Shown one piece after another: positions 1-9,053 of a stretch of DNA of 64,000 nt. The position numbers were made by a program, and so were the translations under genes. The DNA is from Kutzneria sp. 744. Lineage in GTDB: Bacteria > Actinomycetota > Actinomycetes > Mycobacteriales > Pseudonocardiaceae. The notes under the pieces are model-generated. The model was not told where the DNA came from and did not search any database. It saw only the letters and a program-made list of their open reading frames with translations. Where the stretch lies: contig NZ_KK037166.1 in NCBI RefSeq assembly GCF_000568255.1, forward strand, positions 8,723,891 through 8,787,890. Direction: 5' to 3'. How positions within the stretch are numbered: the first letter of the stretch is position 1; each line of letters begins with the position of its first letter.

Positions 1-3000
1 CCGACGCCCGCCGCAACGGGCACCCGGTGCTGGCGGTCATCCGCTCCAGCGCCGTCAACCAGGACGGTGCGTCCAGCGGCCTGACGGCGCCCAACGGCCC
101 GTCGCAGCAGCGGTTGATCCGGCAGGCGCTGGCCGCCGCCGACCTCCGGACGTCCGATGTGGACGTGGTCGAGGCGCACGGCACCGGCACCAAGCTCGGC
201 GACCCGATCGAGGCCCAGGCGGTGCTGGCCACCTACGGCCAGGACCGCGACGAGCCGCTGTACCTGGGGTCCATCAAGTCCAACATGGGCCACACCCAGG
301 CCGCGGCCGGCGTGGCCGGTGTGATCAAGATGGTCAAGGCCATCGAGCACGGCCAGCTGCCCAGGTCCCTGTACGCCGACGAGCCCACCCCACAGGTCGA
401 CTGGAGCGCAGGCAACGTCGAGTTGCTTGCGGACGCCCGTCCCTGGCCCGAGGTGGACCGCCCGCGCCGGGCCGGCATCTCGTCCTTCGGCCTGGGCGGC
501 ACCAACGCCCACGTGATCATCGAGCAGGCGTCGGCCGAGGAGCCGGCGGAGCGGGCTCCGGTGTCCCGTGTGCTGCCGTGGATCGTGAGCGGCAAGACCC
601 CGGAAGCCTTGGCGGCCAACGCTTCCGCCCTGTCGACTGTTCAGGGTTCCTTCGCCGACATCGCCTACTCGCTGGCCGCCACCCGGACCCCGTTCGAGCA
701 CCGGGGTGTTGTGGTGGCATCCGACCGCGAGACAGCGGTGGCCGGCCTGGCCTCGATCGCCGAGGGCGCCAACCACGCCGTCGCCCGGGCTCAGGGCCTG
801 GTGGCCTTCCTGTTCACCGGCCAGGGATCCCAGCGCATCGGCATGGGTCGCGAGCTGTACGACGCCTTCCCGGCCTTCGCCACGGCCTGGGACGAGGTCG
901 TCGCACAACTGGATCAGGCCGACACCGCCCGTTCCTCCTCTGTCCCCTCGCTCCGGGACGTCATCTGGGGCGCTGATCAAGAGGCCCTCAACCAGACCGG
1001 CACGACGCAGCCCGCGCTGTTCGCCTTCGAAGTTGCACTGTACCGTTTAGTTCAGTCTTGGGGTGTGCGCCCGGACTTCCTGGCCGGTCACTCGGTCGGT
1101 GAGATCGCCGCCGCCCACATCGCCGGTGTCCTCTCCCTCGATGACGCGGCCAAGCTGGTCAGCGCCCGTGGCCGCCTGATGCAGGCCCTGCCGGCCGGCG
1201 GCGCGATGGTGGCGATCCAGGCCACCGAGGACGAGATCACCCTGGTCGACGACGTCGGCATCGCCGCTGTGAACGGCCCGCGGTCGGTGGTCATCTCCGG
1301 TGACGAGAAGGCCGTCCTGGCCATCCAGGCGGAGTTCGAGGCGCTGGGCCGCAAGACCACCCGCCTGAAGGTCTCGCACGCGTTCCACTCGCCGTTGATG
1401 GAGCCGATGCTCGACGAGTTCCGCGGCGTGGTCGAGGGTCTGACCTTCGCCGAACCCAGGATCCCGGTGGCGGTCACGTCGGCCGGCGGCGGCACGTGGT
1501 CGCAGCCGGAGTACTGGGTCAACCACGTCCGGCAGGCCGTTCGGTTCGCGGACGCGGTGACCGGCCTGACCGCCAAGGGCGTGACCAAGTTCGTGGAGAT
1601 CGGCCCCGACGGCGTGCTCGCCGGCATGGGCGCCGGCTGCGTGGACGGCGACGACGCGGTGTTCGTCGCCCTGCAGCGTAAGGACAAGCCGCAGGAGCAC
1701 GAGCTGGTCTCCGGCCTGGCCAAGGCCTTCGCCAACGGCGTCGCCGTGAACTGGACGGAGTTCTTCGCCGGCCTCGACGTCCAGCCGGTCGACCTGCCCA
1801 CCTACGTGTTCCAGCGCCAGCGCTACTGGTCCGACCTCCAGGCCGGCACCCGCACCGTGAAGGGCTTCGGCAACTCCGACCACCCGCTGATCGACGCCAC
1901 CGTCGAGCTGCCCGACACCGGTGGCCTCGTGCTGACCGGCCGGCTGGCCGTGGACGCTCAGCCGTGGCTGGCCGACCATGACATCCTCGGCAGCATTCTG
2001 TTCCCCGGCACGGGTTTCGTCGAGCTGGTCGGCCACGCCGGCCGGCACGTCGGCAGCGACGTGATCGAGGAGCTGACCCTGGCCGCGCCGCTGATCCTGC
2101 CCGAGCGCGGCGGCGTCACCGTGCAGGTCACGGTCGGCGCCGCCGACGAGAGCGGCCGCCGTTCCGTCGGCGCCTACTCGCGGGCCGAGGGGAGCGAGGG
2201 CGAGTGGACCCGGCACGCCACCGGCATCCTGTCCTCCGAGCTCGCCGCCCCGGACTTCGACCTGACCACGTGGCCGCCGGCCGATGCCACGGCCCTTGAC
2301 CTGGGCCGGGCGTACGAGCTGCTGCATGACCGTGGCTACGGCTACGGCCCCGTGTTCCAGGGTCTCAAGGCCGCCTGGCGGCGCGGCGACGATGTGTACG
2401 CCGAGGTTCAGCTGCCTGAGGGGGCCGAGGGCGACCGCTACGGCCTGCACCCTGCCCTGCTAGACGCCGCCATGCATGCCGACCTGGTCGACGACAGCGG
2501 CGAGGGGGCCACGCTGCTTCCGTTCTCCTGGAACGGAGTCACGCTGCACGCCACCGGCGCTTCCGCGCTGCGGGTGTGGATCCGGCAGGTCCGCGGCGAC
2601 GAGGTGTCGTCCATGCGGATCGCCGACCAGGCCGGGCAGCCGGTGCTCACAGTCGCGGAACTGGTGTCGCGGCCGGTCTCCGCCGAGCAGCTCAGCGCCG
2701 GCACCGAGTCCCTGTACGGCATCGACTGGGTCTCCGTGCCAACGCCGAACGCGCCGCTGGGCTCCGTCGCCGTGGTCGGGCCCGATCTGGGACTGGGCAA
2801 GGCCTTCCCGTCGCTCGCGGCCATCGACGTCGTGCCGGAGCTGGTGGTTGTTGTTGTGCCGCCGGGCTCTTTCTCCCTGGACGGAGTCCGTACGGCCGCC
2901 AACTTCGTGCTGGACATCGCCCGCGAGTGGCTGGCCGATGCCCGCTTTGCCGACTCCAAGCTGGCCGTCGTCACCGTGCGGGCGACCGGTGAGGACGTCG

Positions 3001-4520
3001 ACCTCCGGCAGGCCCCCGTGTGGGGTTTGATCCGCGCCGGCCAGGCCGAGAACCCCGGCCGGTTCGCCCTCGTCGACGTCGACGGAACTTCCGCCTCCGA
3101 CAACGCTTTGCCGCACGCCCTCGCCGCCGGCGAGCCGGAAATCGCCGTGCGCGAAGGTTCTCTGTTGGTGCCCAGGCTCACCTCCGTCGCCACCGTGTCG
3201 TCGACTCCGTGGTCTGCCGACGACACGGTCCTGATCACCGGCGGCACCGGCGGCCTGGGTGCCCTGGTGGCCAAGCATCTCGTCACCAAGCACGGCGTGC
3301 AGAACCTGGTGTTGACCAGCCGTCGCGGCCTCAACGCCCCCGGTGCCGCCGACTTGCAGGCGGCGCTGATGGACAGCGGCGCCACCACCGTCACCATCGC
3401 CGCCTGCGACGTCACCGATCGCTCCCAGGTCGCTGCGCTGCTGGCCGGCATTCCGGGGCTTACCGTCGTGATACACGCCGCCGCGGCCGGGGAGAACGCT
3501 TTGATCGGCGCGGTCACCCCCGAGGACTTCGAGGCGACCATCCGTCCCAAGGCCGACGCCGCCTGGCATCTGCACGAGTTGACCAGCGACCTCAAGGCTT
3601 TCGTGCTCTTCTCGTCCGCCGGTGGCCTGGTTCTCGCCGCCGGTCAGGGCAGCTACGCCGCCGGCAACGTCTTCGTCGACGCCTTGGCCCAGCACCGCCG
3701 GTCCCAGGGCCTTCCCGCCACCTCGCTGGCGTTCGGGCTCTGGGGCGGCATCGGCCTCGGCGCCGAGCTGTCCGAGGCCGACCTGTCCCGTATGGCCCGC
3801 CAGGGCCTGCCCGCGCTGCCCGTCGACCAGGGCCTCGCCCTGTTCGACGCCGGCGTTTCCGCTGACCGGGCCGTCGTCGTCCCCATGCGCATCGACGGCT
3901 CCGCCCTCCGCAACCGCACCGACGAGATCCCGGCCCTGCTCCGGGGCCTCGTCCGTACCCCCGTTCGCGCCGCCGCCAAGCCTTCGGTGGCAGTTGGCCT
4001 CGCCGAGCGCATCTCCGGTCTGTCCGAAGTGGAGCAGACCCGCGTCGTCCTCGACCTCGTCCGCGCCCGCGTCGCCTCCGTCCTCGGTCACTCCTCCATC
4101 GACAACATCGGTCCCGACCGCGACTTCCGTGAACTCGGCTTCGACTCCCTGTCCGCCGTCGACTTCCGGAACCTGCTCAGCACCGAGACCGGCCTCCGCC
4201 TGCCCGCCACCCTCGTCTTCGACTACCCGACCCCGTCGGCGATTGCCTCTTTCCTCGTCGCCGAACTCGGCGGCGCCTCCGGCGAGCCCGACCTGTCCGC
4301 CCTCGACGGCGAACTGGCCAAGCTCGAGGCCGCCATCGCCGCCGCCCTGACCACCAACCCCGACGCCACCGACCGCTCCCGCATCGCCTCCCGCCTGCGC
4401 GCCCTGACCTCCAAGTGGGTCGACGACCAGCAGGAGGACACCCCCGCCGGGGACCTCACCGAGGTCAGCGCCAGCGACCTGTTCGACATCCTGGACAACG
4501 AGCTCGACTCCATCGCTTAG
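1..4520 (+). CDS. Type I modular polyketide synthase, 3' part (KS-AT-DH-KR-ACP)
   Basis: The gene enters from the left edge, reading in frame from base 3, and only the C-terminal half of the KS is present. Residue numbers here count from the GTG at base 27. The KS remnant has HGTGT and KSNMGH, which carry the two catalytic His. The AT has GHSVGE (Ser about 356) and the HAFH motif (about 451) typical of malonyl-CoA selection. The DH has HDILGSILFP (about 651) and HPALLD (about 808-813), so it looks active. The KR has GGTGGLG (about 1072), Ser 1196 and Tyr 1210; it lacks the LDD motif of B-type KRs, suggesting A-type stereochemistry. The ACP has GFDSL (Ser 1374). There is no ER and no TE. The acidic C-terminal tail resembles a docking domain, so the chain passes to another PKS protein as a beta-hydroxy acid dehydrated to an enoyl unit. 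Confidence 0.95.
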   Translation, partial: DARRNGHPVLAVIRSSAVNQDGASSGLTAPNGPSQQRLIRQALAAADLRTSDVDVVEAHGTGTKLGDPIEAQAVLATYGQDRDEPLYLGSIKSNMGHTQAAAGVAGVIKMVKAIEHGQLPRSLYADEPTPQVDWSAGNVELLADARPWPEVDRPRRAGISSFGLGGTNAHVIIEQASAEEPAERAPVSRVLPWIVSGKTPEALAANASALSTVQGSFADIAYSLAATRTPFEHRGVVVASDRETAVAGLASIAEGANHAVARAQGLVAFLFTGQGSQRIGMGRELYDAFPAFATAWDEVVAQLDQADTARSSSVPSLRDVIWGADQEALNQTGTTQPALFAFEVALYRLVQSWGVRPDFLAGHSVGEIAAAHIAGVLSLDDAAKLVSARGRLMQALPAGGAMVAIQATEDEITLVDDVGIAAVNGPRSVVISGDEKAVLAIQAEFEALGRKTTRLKVSHAFHSPLMEPMLDEFRGVVEGLTFAEPRIPVAVTSAGGGTWSQPEYWVNHVRQAVRFADAVTGLTAKGVTKFVEIGPDGVLAGMGAGCVDGDDAVFVALQRKDKPQEHELVSGLAKAFANGVAVNWTEFFAGLDVQPVDLPTYVFQRQRYWSDLQAGTRTVKGFGNSDHPLIDATVELPDTGGLVLTGRLAVDAQPWLADHDILGSILFPGTGFVELVGHAGRHVGSDVIEELTLAAPLILPERGGVTVQVTVGAADESGRRSVGAYSRAEGSEGEWTRHATGILSSELAAPDFDLTTWPPADATALDLGRAYELLHDRGYGYGPVFQGLKAAWRRGDDVYAEVQLPEGAEGDRYGLHPALLDAAMHADLVDDSGEGATLLPFSWNGVTLHATGASALRVWIRQVRGDEVSSMRIADQAGQPVLTVAELVSRPVSAEQLSAGTESLYGIDWVSVPTPNAPLGSVAVVGPDLGLGKAFPSLAAIDVVPELVVVVVPPGSFSLDGVRTAANFVLDIAREWLADARFADSKLAVVTVRATGEDVDLRQAPVWGLIRAGQAENPGRFALVDVDGTSASDNALPHALAAGEPEIAVREGSLLVPRLTSVATVSSTPWSADDTVLITGGTGGLGALVAKHLVTKHGVQNLVLTSRRGLNAPGAADLQAALMDSGATTVTIAACDVTDRSQVAALLAGIPGLTVVIHAAAAGENALIGAVTPEDFEATIRPKADAAWHLHELTSDLKAFVLFSSAGGLVLAAGQGSYAAGNVFVDALAQHRRSQGLPATSLAFGLWGGIGLGAELSEADLSRMARQGLPALPVDQGLALFDAGVSADRAVVVPMRIDGSALRNRTDEIPALLRGLVRTPVRAAAKPSVAVGLAERISGLSEVEQTRVVLDLVRARVASVLGHSSIDNIGPDRDFRELGFDSLSAVDFRNLLSTETGLRLPATLVFDYPTPSAIASFLVAELGGASGEPDLSALDGELAKLEAAIAAALTTNPDATDRSRIASRLRALTSKWVDDQQEDTPAGDLTEVSASDLFDILDNELDSIA

Positions 4521-4542
4521 CTCACGCGCCCCGGGTGATGCA

Positions 4543-4589
4543 GGGAAGGACGCCTTACCCGCGTTGAACGAGGGTAAGGCGTCCTTCCC
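4543..4589. terminator. 18-bp perfect hairpin after the PKS gene
   Basis: Arms 4543-4560 and 4572-4589 are exact reverse complements around an 11-base loop that contains GTTGAACG. The loop word and the purine-rich AGGAAGG-type arms recall the dispersed repeats at 15.1 and 36.2 kb. It lies between the PKS stop and the thioesterase and could terminate or attenuate read-through. There is no U-tract. Confidence 0.6.
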
Positions 4590-4625
4590 CACAGCACGGG
4601 GAACCACCGAGAGGATGTACCCGTC

Positions 4626-5378
4626 ATGTCAGGCGATGCCTGGATCCGCCGCTTCCACCCGGTGTCGGACGCCCCGACGCGGCTGGTGTGCTTCCCGCAC
4701 GCAGGTGGCTCGGCGACCTTCTACTTCCCGGTCTCCCGCGTGCTGTCGCCGGAGATCGACGTGATCGCGATCCAGTACCCGGGGCGGCAGGACCGCCGGG
4801 CGGAGTCCTGTGTGGACTCGATCGGGGAGCTGGCGGACATCATCGCGGCCCACCTGGAGCCCTTGGCCGACAAGCCGATCTCACTGTTCGGGCACAGCAT
4901 GGGCGCGATGATCGCATTCGAGGTGGCCCGGCGGATGGAGAAGGGCGGCACGCAGCCGCTGAAGCTGTTCGCCTCGGGCCGGCGCGCGCCGACGTGCTAC
5001 CGGGACGACCGGATGCACCTGGCCAGCGACGACGCGCTGGTCGAGGAGCTGAAGTCGTTGAGCGGAACGGATTCCGCGGTGCTGGGCGACGACGAGATCA
5101 TCCGCATGATCCTGCCGTCGGTGCGCAGCGACTACAAGGCGGTCGAGACCTACCGGTACCAGGAGGGCCCGCTGCTGAACTGCCCGATCACCGTGCTGAC
5201 GGGCGACAACGACCCGATGGTCACCGCGCAGGAGGCGCAGGCCTGGGCCAACCACACCAACGGCCGCTTCGACCTGAAGGTGTACCCGGGCGGCCACTTC
5301 TTCATCAACGACCACGCGACCGCGGCGATGCGGCTGATCCGGGAGACCGCCGGTACCCGGACGGCGCTGGCCGCCTGA
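4626..5378 (+). CDS. Type II thioesterase (PKS/NRPS editing)
   Basis: This is a 250-residue alpha/beta hydrolase. It has the nucleophile motif GHSMG near residue 90, an Asp in TGDND near 197 and a His in GGHFF near 220, which is the complete TEII triad. FPHAGGSA near the N-terminus is the usual oxyanion-loop signature. TEIIs hydrolyse stalled or mis-primed acyl groups from carrier proteins. It follows the PKS on the same strand, separated by about 105 bp that hold a hairpin, so it probably serves that PKS. Confidence 0.93.
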   Translation: MSGDAWIRRFHPVSDAPTRLVCFPHAGGSATFYFPVSRVLSPEIDVIAIQYPGRQDRRAESCVDSIGELADIIAAHLEPLADKPISLFGHSMGAMIAFEVARRMEKGGTQPLKLFASGRRAPTCYRDDRMHLASDDALVEELKSLSGTDSAVLGDDEIIRMILPSVRSDYKAVETYRYQEGPLLNCPITVLTGDNDPMVTAQEAQAWANHTNGRFDLKVYPGGHFFINDHATAAMRLIRETAGTRTALAA

Positions 5379-5383
5379 GACCA

Positions 5384-5474
5384 CACCGCCGGCCCGGGAC
5401 CCGTCAGTCCCGGACCGGCGGTGCTGGAACACAACAGAAAACACGAAAAGCCGGCCCGGAGACCCGGGCCGGCT
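5384..5474 (+). terminator. Two consecutive GC hairpins after the thioesterase
   Basis: Hairpin 1 pairs CACCGCCGG (5384-5392) with CCGGCGGTG (5415-5423). Hairpin 2 pairs 5449-5459 with 5464-5474, an 11-bp perfect stem. Both lie directly after the thioesterase stop and mark the end of the PKS transcription unit. Confidence 0.65.
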
Positions 5475-5592
5475 CAGCGTTATCCGACCGAACAACCGAC
5501 AAATCGGCCACCTGCTTGGAGAAAGCCGGGACTCGCCACGCACCCCGGCAGGACAGCGAGGTCACCGCAAAGATCCCTAGTGGGGTGCGAAC

Positions 5593-5862
5593 ATGCCTGT
5601 GAAACCGACTGCCGGCGTGACTGCCGCGCTGCTCGACGACGGGCGGCTGGAGCTGGTCTCGTCCACGACGGGAACCAGATTCCGTTGCGACACCGTGGGT
5701 GCGGCGATGTGGATCGCCCTGCGCCAGCACGGTGGCGACGTGGAGACGGCGGCCAGAACCCTGGCCGGAGCGTGGGAGAGCGATCCCGTGAACATCAGGG
5801 CCGATCTGGACGTCTGGGTCGACGAGCTGTGCGACGCAGGTCTCGTCGGCGCGACACCGTAA
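5593..5862 (+). CDS. PqqD-like (RiPP recognition element fold) small protein
   Basis: This 89-residue protein has the PqqD-family layout: an N-terminal beta-strand region (AALLDDGRLELV..TTGTRFRCD), a short central segment (VGAAMWIALRQHGGDVETAARTLA) and a C-terminal helix ending in an EL-CDAGL motif. PqqD-like proteins bind leader peptides and hand them to maturases. The mycofactocin operon 4 kb away has its own PqqD-like mftB, so this is a second, orphan copy between the PKS and mycofactocin blocks. No precursor peptide or radical SAM enzyme lies next to it. The family call is fairly safe; the partner is unknown. Confidence 0.75.
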   Translation: MPVKPTAGVTAALLDDGRLELVSSTTGTRFRCDTVGAAMWIALRQHGGDVETAARTLAGAWESDPVNIRADLDVWVDELCDAGLVGATP

Positions 5863-5872
5863 AGGCCACGAA

Positions 5873-5908
5873 CTCCGACCGGGCACTGTCCACAGTGCCC
5901 GGTCGGAG
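5873..5908. terminator. Bidirectional 17-bp hairpin terminator
   Basis: CTCCGACCGGGCACTGT (5873-5889) pairs perfectly with 5892-5908 over a two-base loop. It separates the convergent PqqD-like gene and SDR, so it can serve both strands. Confidence 0.7.
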
Positions 5909-5911
5909 CCG

Positions 5912-6760
5912 TCAGAAGCCCAGCTTCACCAGGGCGCCGCCGTCGACCTTGAGCTGCAGGCCGGTCACGTAGCGGGACTCGTCGGACACCAGGTACGTCA
6001 CGGCGTGCGAGACGTCCGAGGGCTCGACGTAGGGGATCGGCATGGCCTGGAACGCCACGAAGCCCAGCTCGGCGTCCTCGCGGGTGGGGTTCTCCAGGTC
6101 GGGGCGGAAGGTCTTGTACATCGGGGCGCTGTGCAGCATGTCGGTGTTGCAGTTGCTGGGGTGCACGGCGTTGACGCGGGTGCCGGACTTGGCCAGCTGC
6201 AGGGCCAGCGTGTTCACGTACTCGGCCAGCGTCTGCTTGGAGAAGCTGTAGCCGGCGCCGCCCGGCCCCTCGGGGCCGTTGCCGCCGCGGCCGGGGATCA
6301 GGCCGGCGGCGGAGCCGATGACCACAATGGACGCACCCTCGGCCAGGTGCGGCAGGGCGGCGTGCACGGTGTTGATCGCGCCGACCAGGTTGATGTCCAG
6401 GGTGTCGGTGAAGGCCTGCACGGGACGGCCCTGGCCGATCGGGCTGATGCCGGCGTTGGCGATCACGGAGTCCAGCCGGCCCAGCTCGGCGACGCCCTCG
6501 GCGATCGCCGCCTTCATGGCCGCGTAGTCGCGCACGTCGGCCTTGCGGGTGACGATGCGGCGGCCGGTCTTCTCCACCAGGCGCGCGGTCTCCTCGAGGT
6601 CCTCAGCGGTGGCCATCGCGTACTCGGCGATCTCGACGTCCTCGCACAGGTCGATCGCGATGATGTCGGCGCCCTCCTCGGCGAGCCGAACGGCGTGGCT
6701 ACGGCCCTGTCCGCGCGCGGCGCCGGTGATCGCCACGACCTTGTCTGCTACCCGGCCCAT
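5912..6760 (-). CDS. Mycofactocin-coupled SDR family oxidoreductase
   Basis: This is a 282-residue short-chain dehydrogenase. The start is the ATG at 6760, preceded by GGGAGGG at good spacing. GAARGQGRSHAVRLA forms the nucleotide-binding turn, NAG the central strand and YSFSK the catalytic Tyr/Lys. The insert after the second strand (IDLCEDVEIAEYAMATAEDL) and the HPSNCNTDM loop are hallmarks of SDRs that keep NAD(H) tightly bound and need mycofactocin as external electron acceptor. Its position next to a mycofactocin operon supports this. It is transcribed away from the operon. The alcohol substrate is unknown. Confidence 0.9.
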   Translation of the reverse strand: MGRVADKVVAITGAARGQGRSHAVRLAEEGADIIAIDLCEDVEIAEYAMATAEDLEETARLVEKTGRRIVTRKADVRDYAAMKAAIAEGVAELGRLDSVIANAGISPIGQGRPVQAFTDTLDINLVGAINTVHAALPHLAEGASIVVIGSAAGLIPGRGGNGPEGPGGAGYSFSKQTLAEYVNTLALQLAKSGTRVNAVHPSNCNTDMLHSAPMYKTFRPDLENPTREDAELGFVAFQAMPIPYVEPSDVSHAVTYLVSDESRYVTGLQLKVDGGALVKLGF

Positions 6761-6919
6761 CAGGCCCTCCCACTGTTTGTTGTCGACAGCCGGAATCGAT
6801 TGTCGGCCGTGACCCGTACGGACCCCAACCCCCCTTAGTGAAGCCCCCAGTACCTCTAGGGGGTAGCCACACCGGGGTGTTCGGTGCCTACGTTGCGTGG
6901 TATTCGGATTCAGCTGTTT

Positions 6920-6933
6920 CCTAGTCAACTAGG
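6920..6933. promoter_or_regulatory. Perfect 14-bp palindrome, candidate operator
   Basis: CCTAGTCAACTAGG sits in the 249-bp divergent gap between the mycofactocin-coupled SDR and the VOC gene. Related CCTAGT or CTAGGGG words occur nearby at about 5575 and 6855. A repressor binding here could control both genes. The regulator is unknown; mftR at 9.7 kb is one candidate. Confidence 0.45.
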
Positions 6934-7009
6934 GGTGTGAAAGGGTTCCCACCGCGGTTATCGTCATCGGTGAGACCTATCTCTGCCGTGCCATTCGTGA
7001 GGAGCGCAC

Positions 7010-7441
7010 ATGGGCACCCGGCCACCGATTCTCGTCGAGACCCTGCACACCCGGCTGCTGGTCAACAAATACGTCGAATGCTTCCGCTTCTACAACGCGG
7101 TGCTGCCCGAGCTGACCGGCGCGAAGCTGGCCAAGGGCGACGAGCAGTGGCCGTACGCCCGGTTCGACGTCGAGTTCCAGAAGCCCTACCTGGCCCTGAT
7201 GAACCGCCAGGTCATGACCCCGCACGCCGGTAGCGCCGAGCTGTCCCGCAGCGGCGGCGACGCCTGCCTGCTCTGCTTCCGCGTGGCCGACGTGGACGCC
7301 GCCCAGGCGGTCTGTGTGGCCGCGGGAGCGACCATTGTGGAGCCGGCGGTGGACGTCCCGGACTGGGGCGAGGACACGCGTATCGCCCTTCTCCGCGACC
7401 CCGACGGCAACCTCGTCGAACTCCAGTCCTCCCCGGACTAG
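7010..7441 (+). CDS. VOC (glyoxalase/bleomycin-resistance fold) family protein
   Basis: This 143-residue protein has the paired beta-alpha-beta-beta-beta VOC layout: an N-terminal half through LVNKYVECFRFYNAVLPEL and a C-terminal half ending RIALLRDPDGNLVELQ, where the final Glu is a usual metal ligand. A GAGGAG-like site precedes the ATG. VOC proteins are metal-dependent lyases, isomerases or dioxygenases, or binding proteins for resistance. Two terminator hairpins follow. It is a single-gene unit diverging from the SDR. The substrate cannot be read from sequence. Confidence 0.8.
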   Translation: MGTRPPILVETLHTRLLVNKYVECFRFYNAVLPELTGAKLAKGDEQWPYARFDVEFQKPYLALMNRQVMTPHAGSAELSRSGGDACLLCFRVADVDAAQAVCVAAGATIVEPAVDVPDWGEDTRIALLRDPDGNLVELQSSPD

Positions 7442-7464
7442 TCGCCCGACTCGCCTCCCGCGAA

Positions 7465-7542
7465 GAATCCCCCGACCCGCATGCGGGTCGGGGGATTCGC
7501 ATATTGCGGAACCGCCCCGGGCTAATTGGCCCGGGGCGGTTC
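7465..7542. terminator. Back-to-back convergent terminators
   Basis: 7465-7498 is a perfect 34-bp palindrome centred on GCATGC. 7509-7542 pairs GAACCGCCCCGGGC with its complement over TAATTG. They separate the VOC gene from the convergent ferredoxin/P450 pair. Confidence 0.75.
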
Positions 7543-7556
7543 TGGTGATTTCCCTA

Positions 7557-7754
7557 CTAGTCGTCCTCGACGCTCAACGCCAACACGGGGCAGCTGGCGG
7601 CGACGTCCTCGATCGCTTTTCGGTGTTCGGCGCCGGGCCTTTCCACCAGCACGAGCACACGACCGTCGTCCTCGTCCTGGTCGAAGATCTCGGGCAGCGT
7701 GAAGGCGCAGGCGCCGGAGCCGACGCAGCGCTCCCGGTCGTAGCGGATCCTCAT
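7557..7754 (-). CDS. [3Fe-4S] ferredoxin, P450 partner
   Basis: This 65-residue acidic protein carries Cys at about 10, 16 and 54 (RCVGSGAC...SCPV). This is the three-Cys pattern of SoyB/FdxH-type ferredoxins that hold a [3Fe-4S] cluster and feed electrons to actinomycete P450s. It starts four bases after the P450 stop, so the two are co-transcribed and almost certainly partners. Confidence 0.92.
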   Translation of the reverse strand: MRIRYDRERCVGSGACAFTLPEIFDQDEDDGRVLVLVERPGAEHRKAIEDVAASCPVLALSVEDD

Positions 7755-7758
7755 TGCG

Positions 7759-8985
7759 TCACCAGGTCACGGGCAGCGAGTACAGGCCGTAGATCAGCTG
7801 GTCGTGCTTGAACTCCAGCTCCTCCACGGGCGCGGCCAGGCGCAGCGTGGGGATGCGGGAGAACAGGGTGGTGAAGACGACGTCGAGCTCCACCCGGACC
7901 AGGTTGGCGCCCGGGCACTGGTGGTTGCCGTGGCCGAAAGCCAAGTGCCCCTTGGCCTCCCGGTGGATGTCGAGGGCATCGGGATCGGCGAAGAAGCGGT
8001 CGTCGCGGTTGGCCGAGCCGTTCAGGGCGATGATGCCCTCGCCGGCCCTGATCAGCACGCCGTCGATCTCGATGTCCTTGGTGGCCACGCGGGCGGTCGC
8101 CGAGTCGGAGATGCTCAGGTAGCGGAAGAGCTCTTCCACCGCCTTGGGCATCAGCGACGGGTCGGCCTTCACCTCGGCCAGCTGCGCCGGGTTCTCCAGC
8201 AGCGCCACGGTGCCGAGGCCGATGATGTTGGCGGTGGTGTCGAAGCCGCCGAACAGCAGCATCCGGGCCAGCGCCACCAGGTCGTTGTGCTGAAGCTCGC
8301 CGGTCTCGTTGTTCTTGGCGATCACCCGGCTCAGCACGTCGTCGCCCGGGTTCTCGGTCTTGGCCGTGACCAGGCCCTGTAGGTGCATCTCCATCTCGTA
8401 CTGCGCGGCGCCGAACTCCTCCGGGGTGATGTCCCGGTTGACCATCTGCTCGGCGTAGCGGCGGAAGAAGTCCACGTTCTCCCCGCCGACGCCGATGAGC
8501 TCGCAGAACACCAGCGACGGCACCGGCACGGCCAGCTCCTGGATCAGGTCGACCGGGCCGCCCTTGGCCAGCATGGCGTCGATGTGCTGGTTGGTGACCT
8601 CCTGGATGCGCGGCCGCAGGGCCTGCATGCGCTTGGCGGTCAGCTCGGGGATCAGGGCGCGCCGGCGCACGGTGTGGTCGGGCGGGTCCATCGCGACCAG
8701 CGGCAGCTCCAGCGTCTCCAGCACATCGGGCGGCAGAGGCACCTGGAGCGGGTAGCCGGGCAGCTTCCAGTTGGAGCTCATGTCCGGGCTGCCCAGCACC
8801 TGCCGGACCTGGTCGTGCCGCGTGACGATCCAGACCTGCTTGCCCGACACCCGCAACGTCACCTTGCTGACGGACTGCTCCTCACGCAGCCGCTCGTACT
8901 CCTGTGGCGGGTTCAGCGGACAGCGGCTGCGGCTCAGCGGAAAGGCGGGAGCCGTGATAGGCGCGGTGGTGACTTCGGCGGTCAT
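7759..8985 (-). CDS. Cytochrome P450 monooxygenase
   Basis: This 408-residue soluble bacterial P450 has a heme-ligand loop FGHGNHQCPGANLVR, a K-helix EELFR and an I-helix GGFDTTAN with the oxygen-activating Asp-Thr pair. The size and motifs suit the CYP105/107-like macrolide and xenobiotic groups, though the family cannot be fixed by eye. It lies upstream of its ferredoxin, between the PKS end and the mycofactocin operon. It may be a polyketide tailoring enzyme or may belong with the oxidoreductases around it. Confidence 0.93.
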   Translation of the reverse strand: MTAEVTTAPITAPAFPLSRSRCPLNPPQEYERLREEQSVSKVTLRVSGKQVWIVTRHDQVRQVLGSPDMSSNWKLPGYPLQVPLPPDVLETLELPLVAMDPPDHTVRRRALIPELTAKRMQALRPRIQEVTNQHIDAMLAKGGPVDLIQELAVPVPSLVFCELIGVGGENVDFFRRYAEQMVNRDITPEEFGAAQYEMEMHLQGLVTAKTENPGDDVLSRVIAKNNETGELQHNDLVALARMLLFGGFDTTANIIGLGTVALLENPAQLAEVKADPSLMPKAVEELFRYLSISDSATARVATKDIEIDGVLIRAGEGIIALNGSANRDDRFFADPDALDIHREAKGHLAFGHGNHQCPGANLVRVELDVVFTTLFSRIPTLRLAAPVEELEFKHDQLIYGLYSLPVTW

Positions 8986-9053
8986 GGGTGCTGCCTCTCG
9001 ATAGGGACGCCTCGCGGGTAGGTTCCGTCAGGGGGCTCGTGCAGTGTCAGCCC

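Noticed and set aside
1047-2450. Long minus-strand open frames opposite the PKS (also about 2460-4607)
   Set aside because: They are shadows of high-GC coding DNA: Gly/Arg/Gln-rich composition, no domains, fully opposite a clear PKS.
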